From CAWEFA01 sp963851385 (GTDB lineage Bacteria; Bacteroidota; Bacteroidia; Bacteroidales; DTGW01), in assembly GCA_963851385.1 (NCBI GenBank), contig CAWKPE010000027.1, forward strand, positions 1 to 64,000: a stretch of DNA of 64,000 bases, read 5' to 3'. Shown here piece by piece: positions 1 to 10,602 of this stretch. The position numbers were made by a program, and so were the translations under genes. The number at the start of each line of letters is the position of its first letter. The stretch's first letter is position 1. Below the pieces are notes generated by a model. The model did no database searches, was not told the origin of the DNA, and was given only the letters and a program-made list of their open reading frames with translations.

Positions 1-1787
1 AACAGGTTGGGTTAATATGTATAACCTATTCCAGGATTCAGCATTGGCTACAAGGCTAAAAATTCCCATAATTTATGGCATTGATGCTGTTCATGGCCAT
101 AACAATGCATATGGTGCTGTAATATTTCCTCATAATATAGGGATGGGTTGTACCCGCGATTCTGATTTATTAACAGAATGTACACGAATAACTGCTATGG
201 AAGTAGGGCTACAGGTTTAAACTGGACATTTAGCCCTTGTATAGCAGTTCCCAGGGATATACGCTGGGGAAGCACATATGAAGGTTTTGGCGAAACTCCT
301 GAACTGCAAAAGACGATGGCTTATGCCGCTGTTAAGGGTTACCAGGGCGATTCGCTTGGGACACCTTATCATATACTTGCATGTGCCAAGCATTTTGTAG
401 GCGACGGTGGAACAACCGGTGGTATCAACGCAGGGAATACACAAATATCAGAAGCATTATTGCGACAAATACATTTGCCGGGATATATCAGAGCAATTGA
501 GGCTGGCGTGGGTTCCGTTATGATATCTTATAGCAGCTGGAATGGAGTGCTTTGCCATGCTAATAAATATTTAATTACCGATGTTTTAAAAACTGAATTA
601 GGTTTTAATGGCTTTGTTGTATCAGACTGGCATGGGATTGATAATGTATCATCTGATTTGGAAACATCTGTTGAAACTTCCGTTAATGCAGGTATCGATA
701 TGATTATGGAACCTGATTATTCAAATCAAATTATATCGTATTTAAAAGATTTGGTCAATAAGGGTAAAATATCACAAGGATAGAATTAATGATGCCGTAA
801 AAAGAATCCTGACTGTTAAATTTAAACTTGGATTATTTGAACATCCTTATGCCAGCCTGGCATTAGTTGATAGTTTTGGAAATGATTATCACCGGTCGGT
901 AGCACGAAAAGCAGTTCGTGAGTCACAAGTTTTGTTAACAAATAAAAATAACCTGGTTCCTTTGTCAAAGAGTGCTAAAATATTAGTGGCAGGAGCCAGA
1001 GCAGATGATATTGGCTCCCAGTGCGGAGGCTGGACTTTGACTTGGCAGGGACAAACCGGCAATGTAATACCTGGCACTTCAATTTTAACTGCAATCATGC
1101 AGGTTTGCGGCAGCGAAAATGTATCATTATTCTGAAGATGGCTCTTTCATTTATTCAGCTGATGTTGCTGTTGTTGTTGTAGGAGAAAACCCTTATGCAG
1201 AAGGTCACGGAGATAATTCATCGCTTGGATTAAGTTCAACTGATGTAAATGTAATTAATAATGTCAAAAAACTTAATATACCTTATGTTGTAATACTATT
1301 AAGTGGTCGTCCTTTGATGATGGAAAGTATAATATATAATGCCAATGCTTTTATTGCTTCATGGTTGCCGGGTACCGAGGCAGAAGGAATAACAGATGTA
1401 TTATTCGGCGATTATCCATTTACCGGTACTCTATCTCATACATGGCCTACCTCAATTTCACAGGTTCCTTTAAATTATGGCGACAGTCCGTATAATCCAC
1501 TCTTTCCGTACGGATACGGCCTTTCTGAAACCGGGCCGCTTAGCATTGCTGCCTTAAATTCCGGTGTCACTATTTATCCGAACCCTGCAAAAGATAGAAT
1601 ATCTATTATGGGCATTCAAAATCAGAAAATAAACCTGGCAATTTATGATTGTACCGGAGCGCTGGTAATGCAAAAACAATTACTAAATAATAACCAAATT
1701 GATGTCAGCTCACTTTCAAAAGGAATTTATTTAATGAAGATAATAAATTCAAATAAAGATTTGACCTACAAATTTATTAAGGAATAA
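1..1787 (+). pseudogene. Glycoside hydrolase family 3 beta-glucosidase, 5' truncated by window, three frameshifts, T9SS tail
   Basis: Secreted exo-acting beta-glucosidase-type enzyme of family GH3. Its N-terminus lies before the window, since reading from base 2 is open. The (alpha/beta)8 domain shows IYGIDAVHGHNNA, the KHFVGDGGT segment and VVSDWHG near base 630, whose Asp is the expected nucleophile. The C-terminal sandwich domain shows GENPYAEGHGD and LPGTEAEGITDVLFGDYPFTG. A T9SS sorting domain (YPNPAKDRISI ... GIYLMKI) ends the protein. The reading frame breaks three times: near 206-208 (GGG, one G short of VGATGLNW), near 778 (one G too many before RINDAVKRIL) and near 1126-1130 (one T too many before SEDGSF). 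Each break is repaired by one base. Whether this is a dead gene or base-calling error cannot be told from the sequence. The family call is certain. Confidence 0.9.
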
Positions 1788-2047
1788 TATATAAAACATA
1801 ATTTATTGCTACAGATAAACCTCGGGAAACTAAGTTTTTTATTCTGGCATATTTTCTTACTTAAGGCAGAAATTTATTGCTTTCAGTATATTTATAAACC
1901 CTGACTCCAATTGCTTTAGTTAATTTAAAAAGATTTCTCTTCGTTAAAGTTCGTCTATCTTATCAACCAGTGCATTTTCAATTCAAAATTGTAACTTATT
2001 TGAAAAAAATTTCTAACTTTAAAATAAAACCCAAATATTTAAAGAAT

Positions 2048-2578
2048 ATGTCGAAAAAATTTAGTCTTTCATTTTCTCTGAAGCTTTTGGGAATAGTTTG
2101 TGGATTATGGATTATTGTGATAAATAGCTTTAGCCAGGACGAGAGGTTTAAAGCTCTTTTTATTTATAATTTCACAAAATACATTGAATGGCCGGCTATA
2201 AACGGAAATGATTTTAAAATAGGCGTTATAGGGAATGCTGATGTAGCAAATGAATTAAATGGTATTGCATCAAAAATGAAAGTAGGATTGCGTTCAATAA
2301 ATATTATCACGGCAAAATCCGCTTATGAAGTAAACGATTGCCAAATTATATATATTTCACATTCTGATATTGCTGAATTGCCTAAATTAACTAACAAAGC
2401 AAAACTTAATAATATTTTAATTATCACAGAAACACCCAATTCATGTAAACAGGGAGCAGGTATAAATTTTGTCTCTAAAAATGGTACTCTTCATTTCGAA
2501 ATATCTAAAATAAATATTGAAAATGATGGACTGAAAGTTAGTTCAACCCTTTTGAGTTTGGGTATTGTAGTAAATTAA
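2048..2578 (+). CDS. YfiR family (DUF4154) periplasmic protein
   Basis: A 176-residue exported protein. The start at 2048 (MSKKFSLS...) is chosen because a hydrophobic signal segment (LKLLGIVCGLWIIVINSFS) follows at once; the open frame extends upstream to 1970 but adds only a basic non-family stretch. After cleavage the protein begins with the family hallmark: FKALFIYNFTKYIEWP, then FKIGVIGNADV, the central IIYISHSD segment, ILIITETPNSCKQGAGINFV and a C-terminal SSTLLSLGIVV. In Pseudomonas, YfiR is a periplasmic repressor of the diguanylate cyclase YfiN. In Bacteroidota such proteins commonly sit beside a TonB receptor and a sensor kinase, as here with the receptor 24 bases downstream. Role as a periplasmic signalling adaptor is inferred. 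Confidence 0.82.
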   Translation: MSKKFSLSFSLKLLGIVCGLWIIVINSFSQDERFKALFIYNFTKYIEWPAINGNDFKIGVIGNADVANELNGIASKMKVGLRSINIITAKSAYEVNDCQIIYISHSDIAELPKLTNKAKLNNILIITETPNSCKQGAGINFVSKNGTLHFEISKINIENDGLKVSSTLLSLGIVVN

Positions 2579-2602
2579 ATCGAAATTCTTAAAAATTATT
2601 TT

Positions 2603-4664
2603 ATGAAACGGATAAAGTTGCTTTTTTTAATTGTTGCTTTTTTGTCGATTAATTTTCTAAATATTTCAGGCCAGGAAAAGAAAATCCAAATTGAATCGCT
2701 TACTCGCGATGAAATTTTGCAAATGACCTCAGATCAGTTACTCGCTCTGCCATTCGAAGATTTACTAAAATTGGCTAATAAACTTGGCGTATCTATTGAT
2801 GAATTGTTAAAAATGCAAACCTCGGTGGCCTCGCGTACAGAATTGACTCCCCGCGAAACTCCCGGGATCGTTTCAATAATTACTGCAGAAGAAATTCGCA
2901 ATTCAGGGGCCCGCGATTTAATAGATGTTTTAAAACTTATTCCCGGCTTTGATTTTGAATACGACGTGGATGGGGTTGTTGCTCTTGGTTTCAGGGGTAG
3001 CTGGGTTGAGGAAGGCAAAGCATTGTTGCTGATTGATGGCCAAATGATGAACGATTTAGCATATTACAACATCCCGTTTGGAAACCACTTTGACGTTTCT
3101 CAAATTAAAAAAATTGAAATTGTCCGTGGACCCGGCTCGGCAATTTATGGTGGAAATGCTGAATTATGTGTTATAAATATAATTACAAAAAGCGGTGAAG
3201 ATATTAAAGGTGTTTCGGCTACCGCAACATACGGACAACTACCCGAAACATATGGCCGCGTGAATGGAAGTGTAATGGCCGGTACAAAAGAAGGAAAATG
3301 GGATGTTGCATTAAAAATATTTGGTGGTGAAGCAAACAGGAGTAACGAAAAATATACTAAGCTCGATTCATTAAACCGACCTGTTGTACAAGATTTTTCA
3401 AAAAACGGTAGTAAAATAGAAACTCAAAATATAAACATCTCGGCGAAAAGGGAAAATTTATCATTTCAATTTATTTACGACAATTATAACTCACAGGCTT
3501 TATCGGATAGCTCAATAACTTTCAATAAATTCAGGAATATAACTTCTTCATTAAAATACGATTTTAAGCTTTCTGAAAAGGTATCACTAACGCCGGTTGT
3601 TAGCTACCAGTATAGCCTGCCATACAATGATACTGTGCTTTCTTCACGAACTTACACTGTTCAACGGTATAAAATTGGTGCAGGCTTGAATTATAATATA
3701 TCAGAAAATTTAAATATAATTGGTGGCGGCGAGTTTTATAATGACAATGGTGAAATTACCGATATTACTTTACGGTTCACATAAGTTGCAGCTTTATAAT
3801 TCTGCATTATACTTGCAAATATTATGGAAAATAATGCACTTTAATATTGTTGCAGGAGGGAGAGGCGAATATAACAATGCCTATGGAAGCTCTTTTGCCC
3901 CCAGGCTTGGTATAACAAGGGTTTTTGATAAACTTCATTTTAAACTATTGGCAAGTGAAGCATTTCGGGCACCATCGGTTGGCAATATTGATGTAAGCAA
4001 TAACCTAAAAGTGGAAAGAACACTTGTGCTTGAAACTGAAATTGGGTACAAAATCAACGATAACATGTTTGTTACCGGTAATATTTTTGATATTTCTATC
4101 ACAAATCCGATAATTTATTATGATGATGATAATCCGGCCTCAGTCCCTGGGACAGACTGGTATTATAAAAATTCTCCAAAACAGGGTAGTGATGGTTTTG
4201 AGTTAGAGTACAGGTATAAATACGTCTGGGGTTTCTCTACAATTAATTATTCGTTTTATACTGATAAATGGAAATCGATTCCGGAAAATTACCAAGTACC
4301 AGGCAATCCAAATGCTGTATTGGGGCTTCCGCAAAATAAATTCACTTTATTAAGTAGTTTTAAATTTAATAACAATATTTATATTACGCCTTCCGTTATT
4401 TACTCAGGATTACGCTATGGTTATCCTTTAAGTGACATTGTTATTAATAAATATGATCCTTCAATACTTCTAAATCTTAATTTTTCATTCAATAATATTG
4501 TAACGAAAGGTCTAAACCTGGATTTAGGAGCATTTAACATTTTGAATGATAAATCTGTATTACTCCAACCATATAATGGCGGTTATCCTCCTTATCCAGG
4601 AATGGAAAGGGAATTTGTGGCCCGTTTAACTTATAATTTTAAATTCAATAAACAAAATTTCTAA
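2603..4664 (+). CDS. TonB-dependent receptor with plug domain, one frameshift
   Basis: Outer-membrane TonB-dependent receptor of about 686 residues. It has a signal peptide (residues 1-23), a short N-terminal region containing DLLKLANKLGVSIDELL, then a plug domain (SVASRTELTPRETPGIVSII ... LIDVLKLIPGFDFEYDVDG ... LLIDGQMMND ... VRGPGSAIYGGNA) and a barrel with alternating aromatic strands. The barrel includes APRLGITRVFDKLHFKLLASEAFRAPS and the closing strand EREFVARLTYNFKF. The frame changes near 3769-3771: removing one T from the TTT run gives the continuous DITYGSHKLQLYNSALY. It follows the YfiR-like gene directly, so the pair is probably co-transcribed. The plug resembles the vitamin B12/siderophore-type class, but its ligand is unknown. 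No SusD partner is present, which argues against a classical polysaccharide-uptake SusCD pair. Confidence 0.85.
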
Positions 4665-4671
4665 ATATAAC

Positions 4672-5232
4672 TCACTTTTCCATCGGCTGGTAATAAAGAA
4701 AAACAATCCCGCTTTTAAATATTTTTGTCATTGTAAGTTTCAGATTCAACTTATGTTTGATGTCTTTGAATATTGGCGTACCATCTCCCAGAGCAACGGG
4801 ATGTATCATAATCTGGTATTCATCAATTAATCCTTGTTCTGCAAACTGGGTTAAAATATTTCCGCTTCCCAGCAGTGTCATATCTTTTCCAGGTGTCTGC
4901 TTCATTTTCTTAATTTCTTCAACAATATTGTCCTTCATTATCGTCGTGTTGTTCCATTCAACCTTTTTTAACGTCCTTGAAAATACAATTTTGTCCGCAT
5001 TATTCATTCCTTCAGCGAGGATTGGATTGTTTTTAATTGCATCCGTTGTCGGCCAATAACTTGCCATCATCTCATAAGTCACTCGTCCAAACAAAAGCGT
5101 GTTCCTGAATTTGACCATCTCTACAGCATATTCATTTGTTTCAGAGTCACCTTTATTCCAGCTGATGTCTCCTTTAGGCCCTTTATAAAAGCCATTAAGT
5201 GTTATAAAATCAAATGCGCTTAGCTTACTCAT
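4672..5232 (-). CDS. Dihydrofolate reductase family protein (RibD C-terminal-like)
   Basis: A 186-residue cytosolic protein of the RibD C-terminal/DHFR-like fold. It opens with SAFDFITLNGFYKGPKGDISW. The middle carries NTLLFGRVTYEMMASYWP and the nucleotide-binding part has the glycine-rich TLLGSGNILTQFAEQGLIDEYQIMIHPVALGDGTPIF. These are hallmarks of the YyaP/YwjB-like dihydrofolate-reductase family rather than true FolA. Members bind NADPH, but physiological substrates are mostly unknown. It is a single gene, convergent with the TonB receptor gene, whose stop lies only 7 bases away. Family certain, function open. Confidence 0.88.
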   Translation of the reverse strand: MSKLSAFDFITLNGFYKGPKGDISWNKGDSETNEYAVEMVKFRNTLLFGRVTYEMMASYWPTTDAIKNNPILAEGMNNADKIVFSRTLKKVEWNNTTIMKDNIVEEIKKMKQTPGKDMTLLGSGNILTQFAEQGLIDEYQIMIHPVALGDGTPIFKDIKHKLNLKLTMTKIFKSGIVFLYYQPMEK

Positions 5233-5678
5233 GCTTTTTGTTTTTAATTGTTACATTACATTAAACCAAATATAAGATATGACATTTAATGTCAGACTGA
5301 AACATCAAATGTAAAGTTATAATTTAAAAATAAAGTGACATTTTAGAACCAATTTTCTTGAAGAAAAATGAAGTATCAGAAGATTTTTAAACCAGAAAAA
5401 TATTTTAACCGAAAAGTGCGCAATGAATTGCAAAGGATGCTGAATTATATGTGAATGTGTTAAAATCTTTGCAGTTTATCACGAAGAAGACTCTAAGACT
5501 CTAAGAAAACACAAAGTCGCTTTTTGTTTTATAGCTATCAATAAATATATTATATTTTTACTTTTATGTCGAACTCTAGTTATTTTAGAAAATATTTTTC
5601 TTCCATTTTTGCAAGAATAATTCAAGTTGAGAAAAAGATCAGGTAAAGAAATATATTGGTTTAAAAAAAATAATAAAA
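5233..5678. other. Intergenic region, 446 bp, no gene seen
   Basis: AT-rich spacer between two minus-strand genes. No credible ORF is present. Around 5477-5520 a run of short near-repeats (CACGAAGAAG, ACTCTAAG twice, AACACAAAG) resembles a degenerate copy of the 'cacaaagt/ctaag' interspersed repeats common in Bacteroidota. No clear terminator or promoter was recognised. Confidence 0.5.
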
Positions 5679-8600
5679 CTATCTAATAAAGATTTTCCTC
5701 GAATAGTCTTTGTTTCCTGAATAAATTTTTACAATATAAATTCCGGTATTTAAGCTGCCTATATCCAATTTATTGTCAGAAGAATTTAATTTTGATTCTA
5801 TTCTTTTTCTGCCTAAAATATCAAAAATGAAAGCAATTGCAGGAGTTTTGATATTAACAAAATTAATATTAAGCATTTTCGAATTCGAAACAAAAATAAA
5901 AACTTCCGATTCCTGTAAAGCCGGTTTCACGATTTCATCTGTTGATTGTATATTAATTGCTCCCGGAGTGGGAATATTTAAAATAAATGATCCGGTTTCA
6001 TCAGGAATCCTGCCCCAGGTATGTGTAGCGTCAAGCGGGCCATAAATAGCTGAATCGAGAGTAAATAAATTATTTTCTACTATTTGAACAATTGATAATT
6101 GCTCTCCGTTTTTACTTAATTTGAAATTAAGATGTAACGGGCCTTTTGATGGTTCTTCGTCCGCCCAAAGAACTTTATGCTCTCCCGGCGCTACAGAAGT
6201 AACATCAGGGAAACCATAAGGTATTTGGGTTTTAAGCTTAAATTGTAAAGCATCGGAAAAGTATAATCCGGCAAGGTCAACGCTATCTTTGTCGGTATTT
6301 ACAATTTCGAACCAGTCATTTACATCACCAAATTCATCCGTATAAGTTGTATTGTGCGAATCAATTTCATTAATAACTATTTTATCAATTTTGGGTATTG
6401 CAGTAGTATCGAAATATGCGGTATAATTAATGTCGTTTCTTAACGTGTCTGTAACTAAAGGTTGAAAATATGAAAATTGCTGTGAATCTAAAAGAGATTG
6501 CCCGGTTAGTGACATATCGAAGCTTAAATCGGAACTGGTTGGTAATACCTGGTGCACTTCAACAGCAATGAGATTATTTCCAAGAACGAGCAGAGAAGGA
6601 TTGATCTTATAATTATAAATTAAATTATCACCTAAATTGGCAGAAGCTAAAGTATTGGATGAAATAATTCCATCCGGCATATTAAAACGGCTTAGTTCAG
6701 TCCCATTTAAATAAACAACAGCACCATCGTCAACAAGAATACTAAAGCTTAAACTATCTAAATGACTTCCATCGTAGGTAAATGTTTTCCGGAAATAGGC
6801 TGAAATGAATTTATTATTAGGATCAGAGCCATAACTGATTACAGTTGTTTCATCACCATCGCCATAACCAAGTTGTCCATAACCAGATTTCCATAAAGAA
6901 TCATTAAAGCTGTTAGTAATCCAATCACTTGGAGTACCTGCAACACTATCCTGGTATTTCCAGTTGCTGCCAAAATTGAATAATGAATATATTTTTATGT
7001 CATTATTTTTTGATTTCAGGCTATCAAATTTAAATCCGAGTAAAGGCTGAACCTGCAATGTATAAGGAAAGCCTGTTGGAAAAGAATCTTTAGATACAGA
7101 ATCGGTTGAAGGAACATTATTTAACAAAATTACCCCGGCATTTTTTCTATTAGATTTAACAGTAATTTCAGCTTCATCATTTAGCCCAAAATAATCTTTT
7201 AAAAATTGACGCATATAAGCAGGCCGCTGTATGGCAAAATTCTTCATATTATCGACATTCGAATTCCATGTATTGATATCCGATCCCCATTTTTGAATAT
7301 GATAAGGCATTTCGCTGGCAATGTTATTTTTCATGCTGTCAATAATTTTATTGACACGATTGGGATTGAAAGTTGAATTTATATGTGCATAAAACCGACC
7401 GATAAATTTCTTTTTAAATTCATCATTTTTAATCAGGCTCCTGAATAATAATGTAGACCAGGCCGGATTAGGCCAATAACTAGGATCGGTATAAGTTGAA
7501 TCTAAAGCAAAAGTAAGAGTATTTGCATCATATCCCGTATTATATAATCCAAAACCAAAATCCGTATCAAAAAGTACCCACCGCCATTTTGATTGTGGAT
7601 TTATGGTTCTCCAGTATTTTAAATTATTCCCCGGCCAATCAGTATTGTTAACATATATTTCCGTTATCATGTAATCGATGTATTCATCAATATCCATTTG
7701 GTCAGATATAATTTTATAGGAAGCAGAATCGGCTAAATTGTGAGTTGATGCATAATTTATCATTGATACAAAACCATCTGCGGAACCTACATCAGGCACG
7801 GCATTCAGTTCGCAATAATCAAGGTTACTTTCATCAATACCATAATTTTCTTCTACCAGTTTCTCATTCGATTTCTCATAAATATTTAAAATTCCCCAAT
7901 AAACACCATTAATATAAATCACGGCTGGTTGGTTAGCCTGGTGATCCAAATGCATTTGACCATCGGTCAGAGTTTGTATCATATTATCCCGAAACATCGT
8001 ATAGTTCCAGTCGTTACCCGAATTACGCAAATAAATTTCATCAAAGGAATATATGCTTTTTGACTTGAAAAATTTATATTTTAACTTCCCCGTACCATAT
8101 TTTTGCTTTGCTAAAACACTTAATGATTTTTGGGCAAAGGTTCTTGAACACGCCCCGGAAATTTTTATCCCGGCAATTTGATTAATTACCTGATCTTTTG
8201 CCTCATCATACACTTCAATATTTGCAGACCTTTCCCAATCCTGGTTCCAATTTACAGGACCACCTGAACAATATTTTGTAATGCCATTTGTCCCTGCAAC
8301 ATAAATTCCAATTTGATTGTCCCACAAATTTTTTGGTGCGGTTACTAAAGAAATGACCGGCAAACCCGGTTTCCGGATATTAATAAAATAAGTTTGCGTA
8401 ATAATATTCCCGGGAACTTTTCCACTTTCAATAATGCGTGCCCTGATAACCGTAGTTGTACTAAGATTGATGGAACCGCTATATTTTATTGAATTAATGT
8501 TTGGCTCGGTTCCATCGGTTGAATAATAAATTCCACCATTTTTATAATCACCCGTTAGCTCAAGATTAATTGATGAAGAATAATAACCGCCTTTTGTACT

Positions 8601-9128
8601 AAATACAACGTCATTGCTTGCTAATGAAGCAACATTTGATGTATTCGTGCTATTTCGCGTTGGAGTCAATAAATAGTACAAAGAAGAAGTTCCGTCAGGA
8701 TATCTGCCATACGAAACATTTAAATACTGCTTACCATAATATAATTCATCAATAATAACTCCGGAAGAATTTGAAAGAATAACTGTTCCGCCGTCAGGAT
8801 TTAGTTTAAAATTGGTATAAATATTAGTATTGTCACTTTCGGTATAAACAATATAATAATTATTGGCATAAAATTTCACAGAAGTTGGAAATTGCCATTT
8901 CATCAAATTTTGTGGATCGTCAGATAAATAGAAAGTTCCGGTTACATTATTTACAGCATCGGAATTATATATTTCAATCCAATTCAGGTAATTAAAATAA
9001 GTTCCGTTTAAATCGGCAGATGCATTGGTTGCAAATATTTCGTTGATATAAAGTTTTGAAAAAGCTTTTCGAATATTAATGAACGAAAATAAAAGTATTA
9101 TCAACAAAAAACAGAAAACTCTTTTCAT
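5679..9128 (-). CDS. Secreted CotH kinase family protein with two lamin-tail domains and T9SS tail
   Basis: A 1149-residue exported protein. Domains in order: signal peptide (1-24); lamin-tail domain (YINEIFATNAS ... NWIEIYNS, about 27-140); chitobiase-C-terminal-like module (IYYSTDGTEPN, about 175-250); CotH kinase domain (about 255-620, with RDNMIQTL, YWGILNIYEKSNEKLVEENYG, and WRWVLFDTDFGFG carrying the metal/catalytic Asp motif); a beta-sandwich with FGSNWKYQDS and AYFRKTFTYDGS; a second lamin-tail (IVINEIDSHN ... DWFEIVNT, about 940-1060); and a T9SS sorting domain (IFDILGRKRIESKL ... GIYIVKIYSGNKDYSRKIFI). CotH proteins are atypical protein kinases in spore coats and secreted proteins; the target here is unknown. 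It is a single gene with a plausible -7 box upstream. Confidence 0.92.
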   Translation of the reverse strand: MKRVFCFLLIILLFSFINIRKAFSKLYINEIFATNASADLNGTYFNYLNWIEIYNSDAVNNVTGTFYLSDDPQNLMKWQFPTSVKFYANNYYIVYTESDNTNIYTNFKLNPDGGTVILSNSSGVIIDELYYGKQYLNVSYGRYPDGTSSLYYLLTPTRNSTNTSNVASLASNDVVFSTKGGYYSSSINLELTGDYKNGGIYYSTDGTEPNINSIKYSGSINLSTTTVIRARIIESGKVPGNIITQTYFINIRKPGLPVISLVTAPKNLWDNQIGIYVAGTNGITKYCSGGPVNWNQDWERSANIEVYDEAKDQVINQIAGIKISGACSRTFAQKSLSVLAKQKYGTGKLKYKFFKSKSIYSFDEIYLRNSGNDWNYTMFRDNMIQTLTDGQMHLDHQANQPAVIYINGVYWGILNIYEKSNEKLVEENYGIDESNLDYCELNAVPDVGSADGFVSMINYASTHNLADSASYKIISDQMDIDEYIDYMITEIYVNNTDWPGNNLKYWRTINPQSKWRWVLFDTDFGFGLYNTGYDANTLTFALDSTYTDPSYWPNPAWSTLLFRSLIKNDEFKKKFIGRFYAHINSTFNPNRVNKIIDSMKNNIASEMPYHIQKWGSDINTWNSNVDNMKNFAIQRPAYMRQFLKDYFGLNDEAEITVKSNRKNAGVILLNNVPSTDSVSKDSFPTGFPYTLQVQPLLGFKFDSLKSKNNDIKIYSLFNFGSNWKYQDSVAGTPSDWITNSFNDSLWKSGYGQLGYGDGDETTVISYGSDPNNKFISAYFRKTFTYDGSHLDSLSFSILVDDGAVVYLNGTELSRFNMPDGIISSNTLASANLGDNLIYNYKINPSLLVLGNNLIAVEVHQVLPTSSDLSFDMSLTGQSLLDSQQFSYFQPLVTDTLRNDINYTAYFDTTAIPKIDKIVINEIDSHNTTYTDEFGDVNDWFEIVNTDKDSVDLAGLYFSDALQFKLKTQIPYGFPDVTSVAPGEHKVLWADEEPSKGPLHLNFKLSKNGEQLSIVQIVENNLFTLDSAIYGPLDATHTWGRIPDETGSFILNIPTPGAINIQSTDEIVKPALQESEVFIFVSNSKMLNINFVNIKTPAIAFIFDILGRKRIESKLNSSDNKLDIGSLNTGIYIVKIYSGNKDYSRKIFIR

Positions 9129-9183
9129 ATATGGAATTTTTTATTCTTTATTTGAGTTATACGGATTTTTTCTTGTTTGTTTA

Positions 9184-9191
9184 CAAAGTTA
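9184..9191 (-). promoter_or_regulatory. Putative -7 box (TAACTTTG) for the CotH gene
   Basis: On the minus strand TAACTTTG matches the Bacteroidota -7 consensus TAnnTTTG and lies about 55 bases before the CotH start codon. No good -33 TTTG element was found at the usual spacing, so this is a moderate match only. Confidence 0.4.
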
Positions 9192-9347
9192 AAAAAATCG
9201 ATTTAATGGCTAATTTAAGTTATTTGAACTAATTAATAAATATTTCGTATAGTATGTCACTTGTCTGCTGGTTAAATAAAATACACGGTGGACAACAAAA
9301 AAAGGAGAACAAAAAAAGATGCGAATTAAATTTAAATGCGAATTAAC

Positions 9348-10469
9348 ATGAAAAAGAAAAATGAAATTTGGCTTTGCACATTAATAATAATGGGATTTGT
9401 ATTAATTTTTACAAATAGTTGCAAAAAGGATGAGAATAATTCTAATTCTAATCCAAACTCTAATACTACTTTCCCAAAATCTGACATAGTGGGATACGAA
9501 TTTAATGGCAAGATGAATGTTGCAGAATATTGGAAAGACGGCGTTGCTACTTCTCTTTCGGATGGTGTAAAAAATGAAGAAGCTTTATCAGTCTTTGTAT
9601 CCGGAACTGATGTATATGCAGCAGGGTTCGAGGACGACACGGTTGGCAGCTTGTACGATGACCCGACAAAGATGCCAAAGTACTGGAAAAATGGAGTTGC
9701 TGTTCCCCTTAATGTTATTTATTTTGGAGGAGCTATCAGCGGTACTAATGGGATAGCTAATTCCATCTTTGTACAGGGTGGCAACGTATATGTAGTAGGT
9801 TACGAAGAAGATGGAAGTTGTAATGACTATGCAGCCGCAATTTGGGAAAACAGTGGAGCACCCGTCATTCTATCAAATCCTGATAATGAAGATGCTCAGG
9901 CAAATTCCGTATTTGTTACTGAGGGTGGCGATGTGTATGTGGCAGGAGTTAGAGGAGTTGTAGGATCGGAAAACAATCAAGCTACGATATGGTTTAATGG
10001 GGTAGAGTCTGCTATCACTGATGGAAGCAATAACGATGAAGCCTATTCCGTCTTTGTATCAGGTTCCGATGTATATGTATGTGGAGGTGAGTTTAACTCC
10101 TCCACCTCAAATTGGACAGCTGTGTACTGGAAAAACGGTGTAATTACTTACCTTACCGATGGCAGCGAATTTGCGCAGGCTAATTCAATTTATGTTAGCG
10201 GTAATGATGTGTATGTGGCCGGAGACAGGACAGTTTCCGATGGCTCAATGCCTGAGGCTACATATTGGAAAAATGGAGTAGCTACTTCTCTTACTCCTAA
10301 AGGAGCCGGTTCAGCAAAATCAATCTTTGTTTCGGGTAGCGATGTATATGTAGGTGGAATCAATGAAACGGGTAATAAAAATGTAGCAACATGTTGGAAA
10401 AATGGTACTGCATTTCCACTTACCGACGGCACTAAAACTGCTTTTGCAACTGGTATTTTTATAAGATAG
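9348..10469 (+). CDS. Lipoprotein of seven YWKNG / FVSGSDVYV repeats
   Basis: A 373-residue exported lipoprotein. The start at 9348 (MKKKNEIW) gives a normal lipoprotein signal ending at ...FTNSC, the lipobox Cys; the in-frame ATG at 9336 would add MRIN before it. After a low-complexity Asn/Ser linker come about seven repeats of some 45-50 residues. Each has a (Y/I)W(K/F/E)NG core (KYWKNGVAVPLN, IWFNGVESAITDG, VYWKNGVITYLTDG, TYWKNGVATSLTPK, CWKNGTAFPLTDG) followed by S(I/V)FVSGSDVYVxG. The repeat count suggests a beta-propeller. Proteins of this type are common and uncharacterised in Bacteroidota. No enzyme motif is visible. A duplicated ATGCGAATTAA sits just before the start (9319 and 9336). 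Confidence 0.75.
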   Translation: MKKKNEIWLCTLIIMGFVLIFTNSCKKDENNSNSNPNSNTTFPKSDIVGYEFNGKMNVAEYWKDGVATSLSDGVKNEEALSVFVSGTDVYAAGFEDDTVGSLYDDPTKMPKYWKNGVAVPLNVIYFGGAISGTNGIANSIFVQGGNVYVVGYEEDGSCNDYAAAIWENSGAPVILSNPDNEDAQANSVFVTEGGDVYVAGVRGVVGSENNQATIWFNGVESAITDGSNNDEAYSVFVSGSDVYVCGGEFNSSTSNWTAVYWKNGVITYLTDGSEFAQANSIYVSGNDVYVAGDRTVSDGSMPEATYWKNGVATSLTPKGAGSAKSIFVSGSDVYVGGINETGNKNVATCWKNGTAFPLTDGTKTAFATGIFIR

Positions 10470-10507
10470 TCGCAATTTATATGATAAAGATAACTTTATT
10501 AGTACCT

Positions 10508-10588
10508 ATTCGTTGCATCAACGAATCAGGACTATCTGATAATTTGATTTAGCACATTGTTTCGGCGCAGGCTCTTTTCTGTGCCGAA
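10508..10588 (+). terminator. Two hairpins in a convergent intergenic gap, possible terminator
   Basis: Two inverted repeats lie between convergent genes: ATTCGTTG/CAACGAAT (10508-10515 and 10519-10526, 3-base loop) and TTCGGCGCAG/CTGTGCCGAA (10561-10570 and 10579-10588, one G-T pair). The second is followed by a T-rich but interrupted tract on the plus strand. They probably end transcription of the repeat lipoprotein gene; a strong U-run is missing. Confidence 0.45.
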
Positions 10589-10602
10589 TTATTCTATTTA
10601 AG

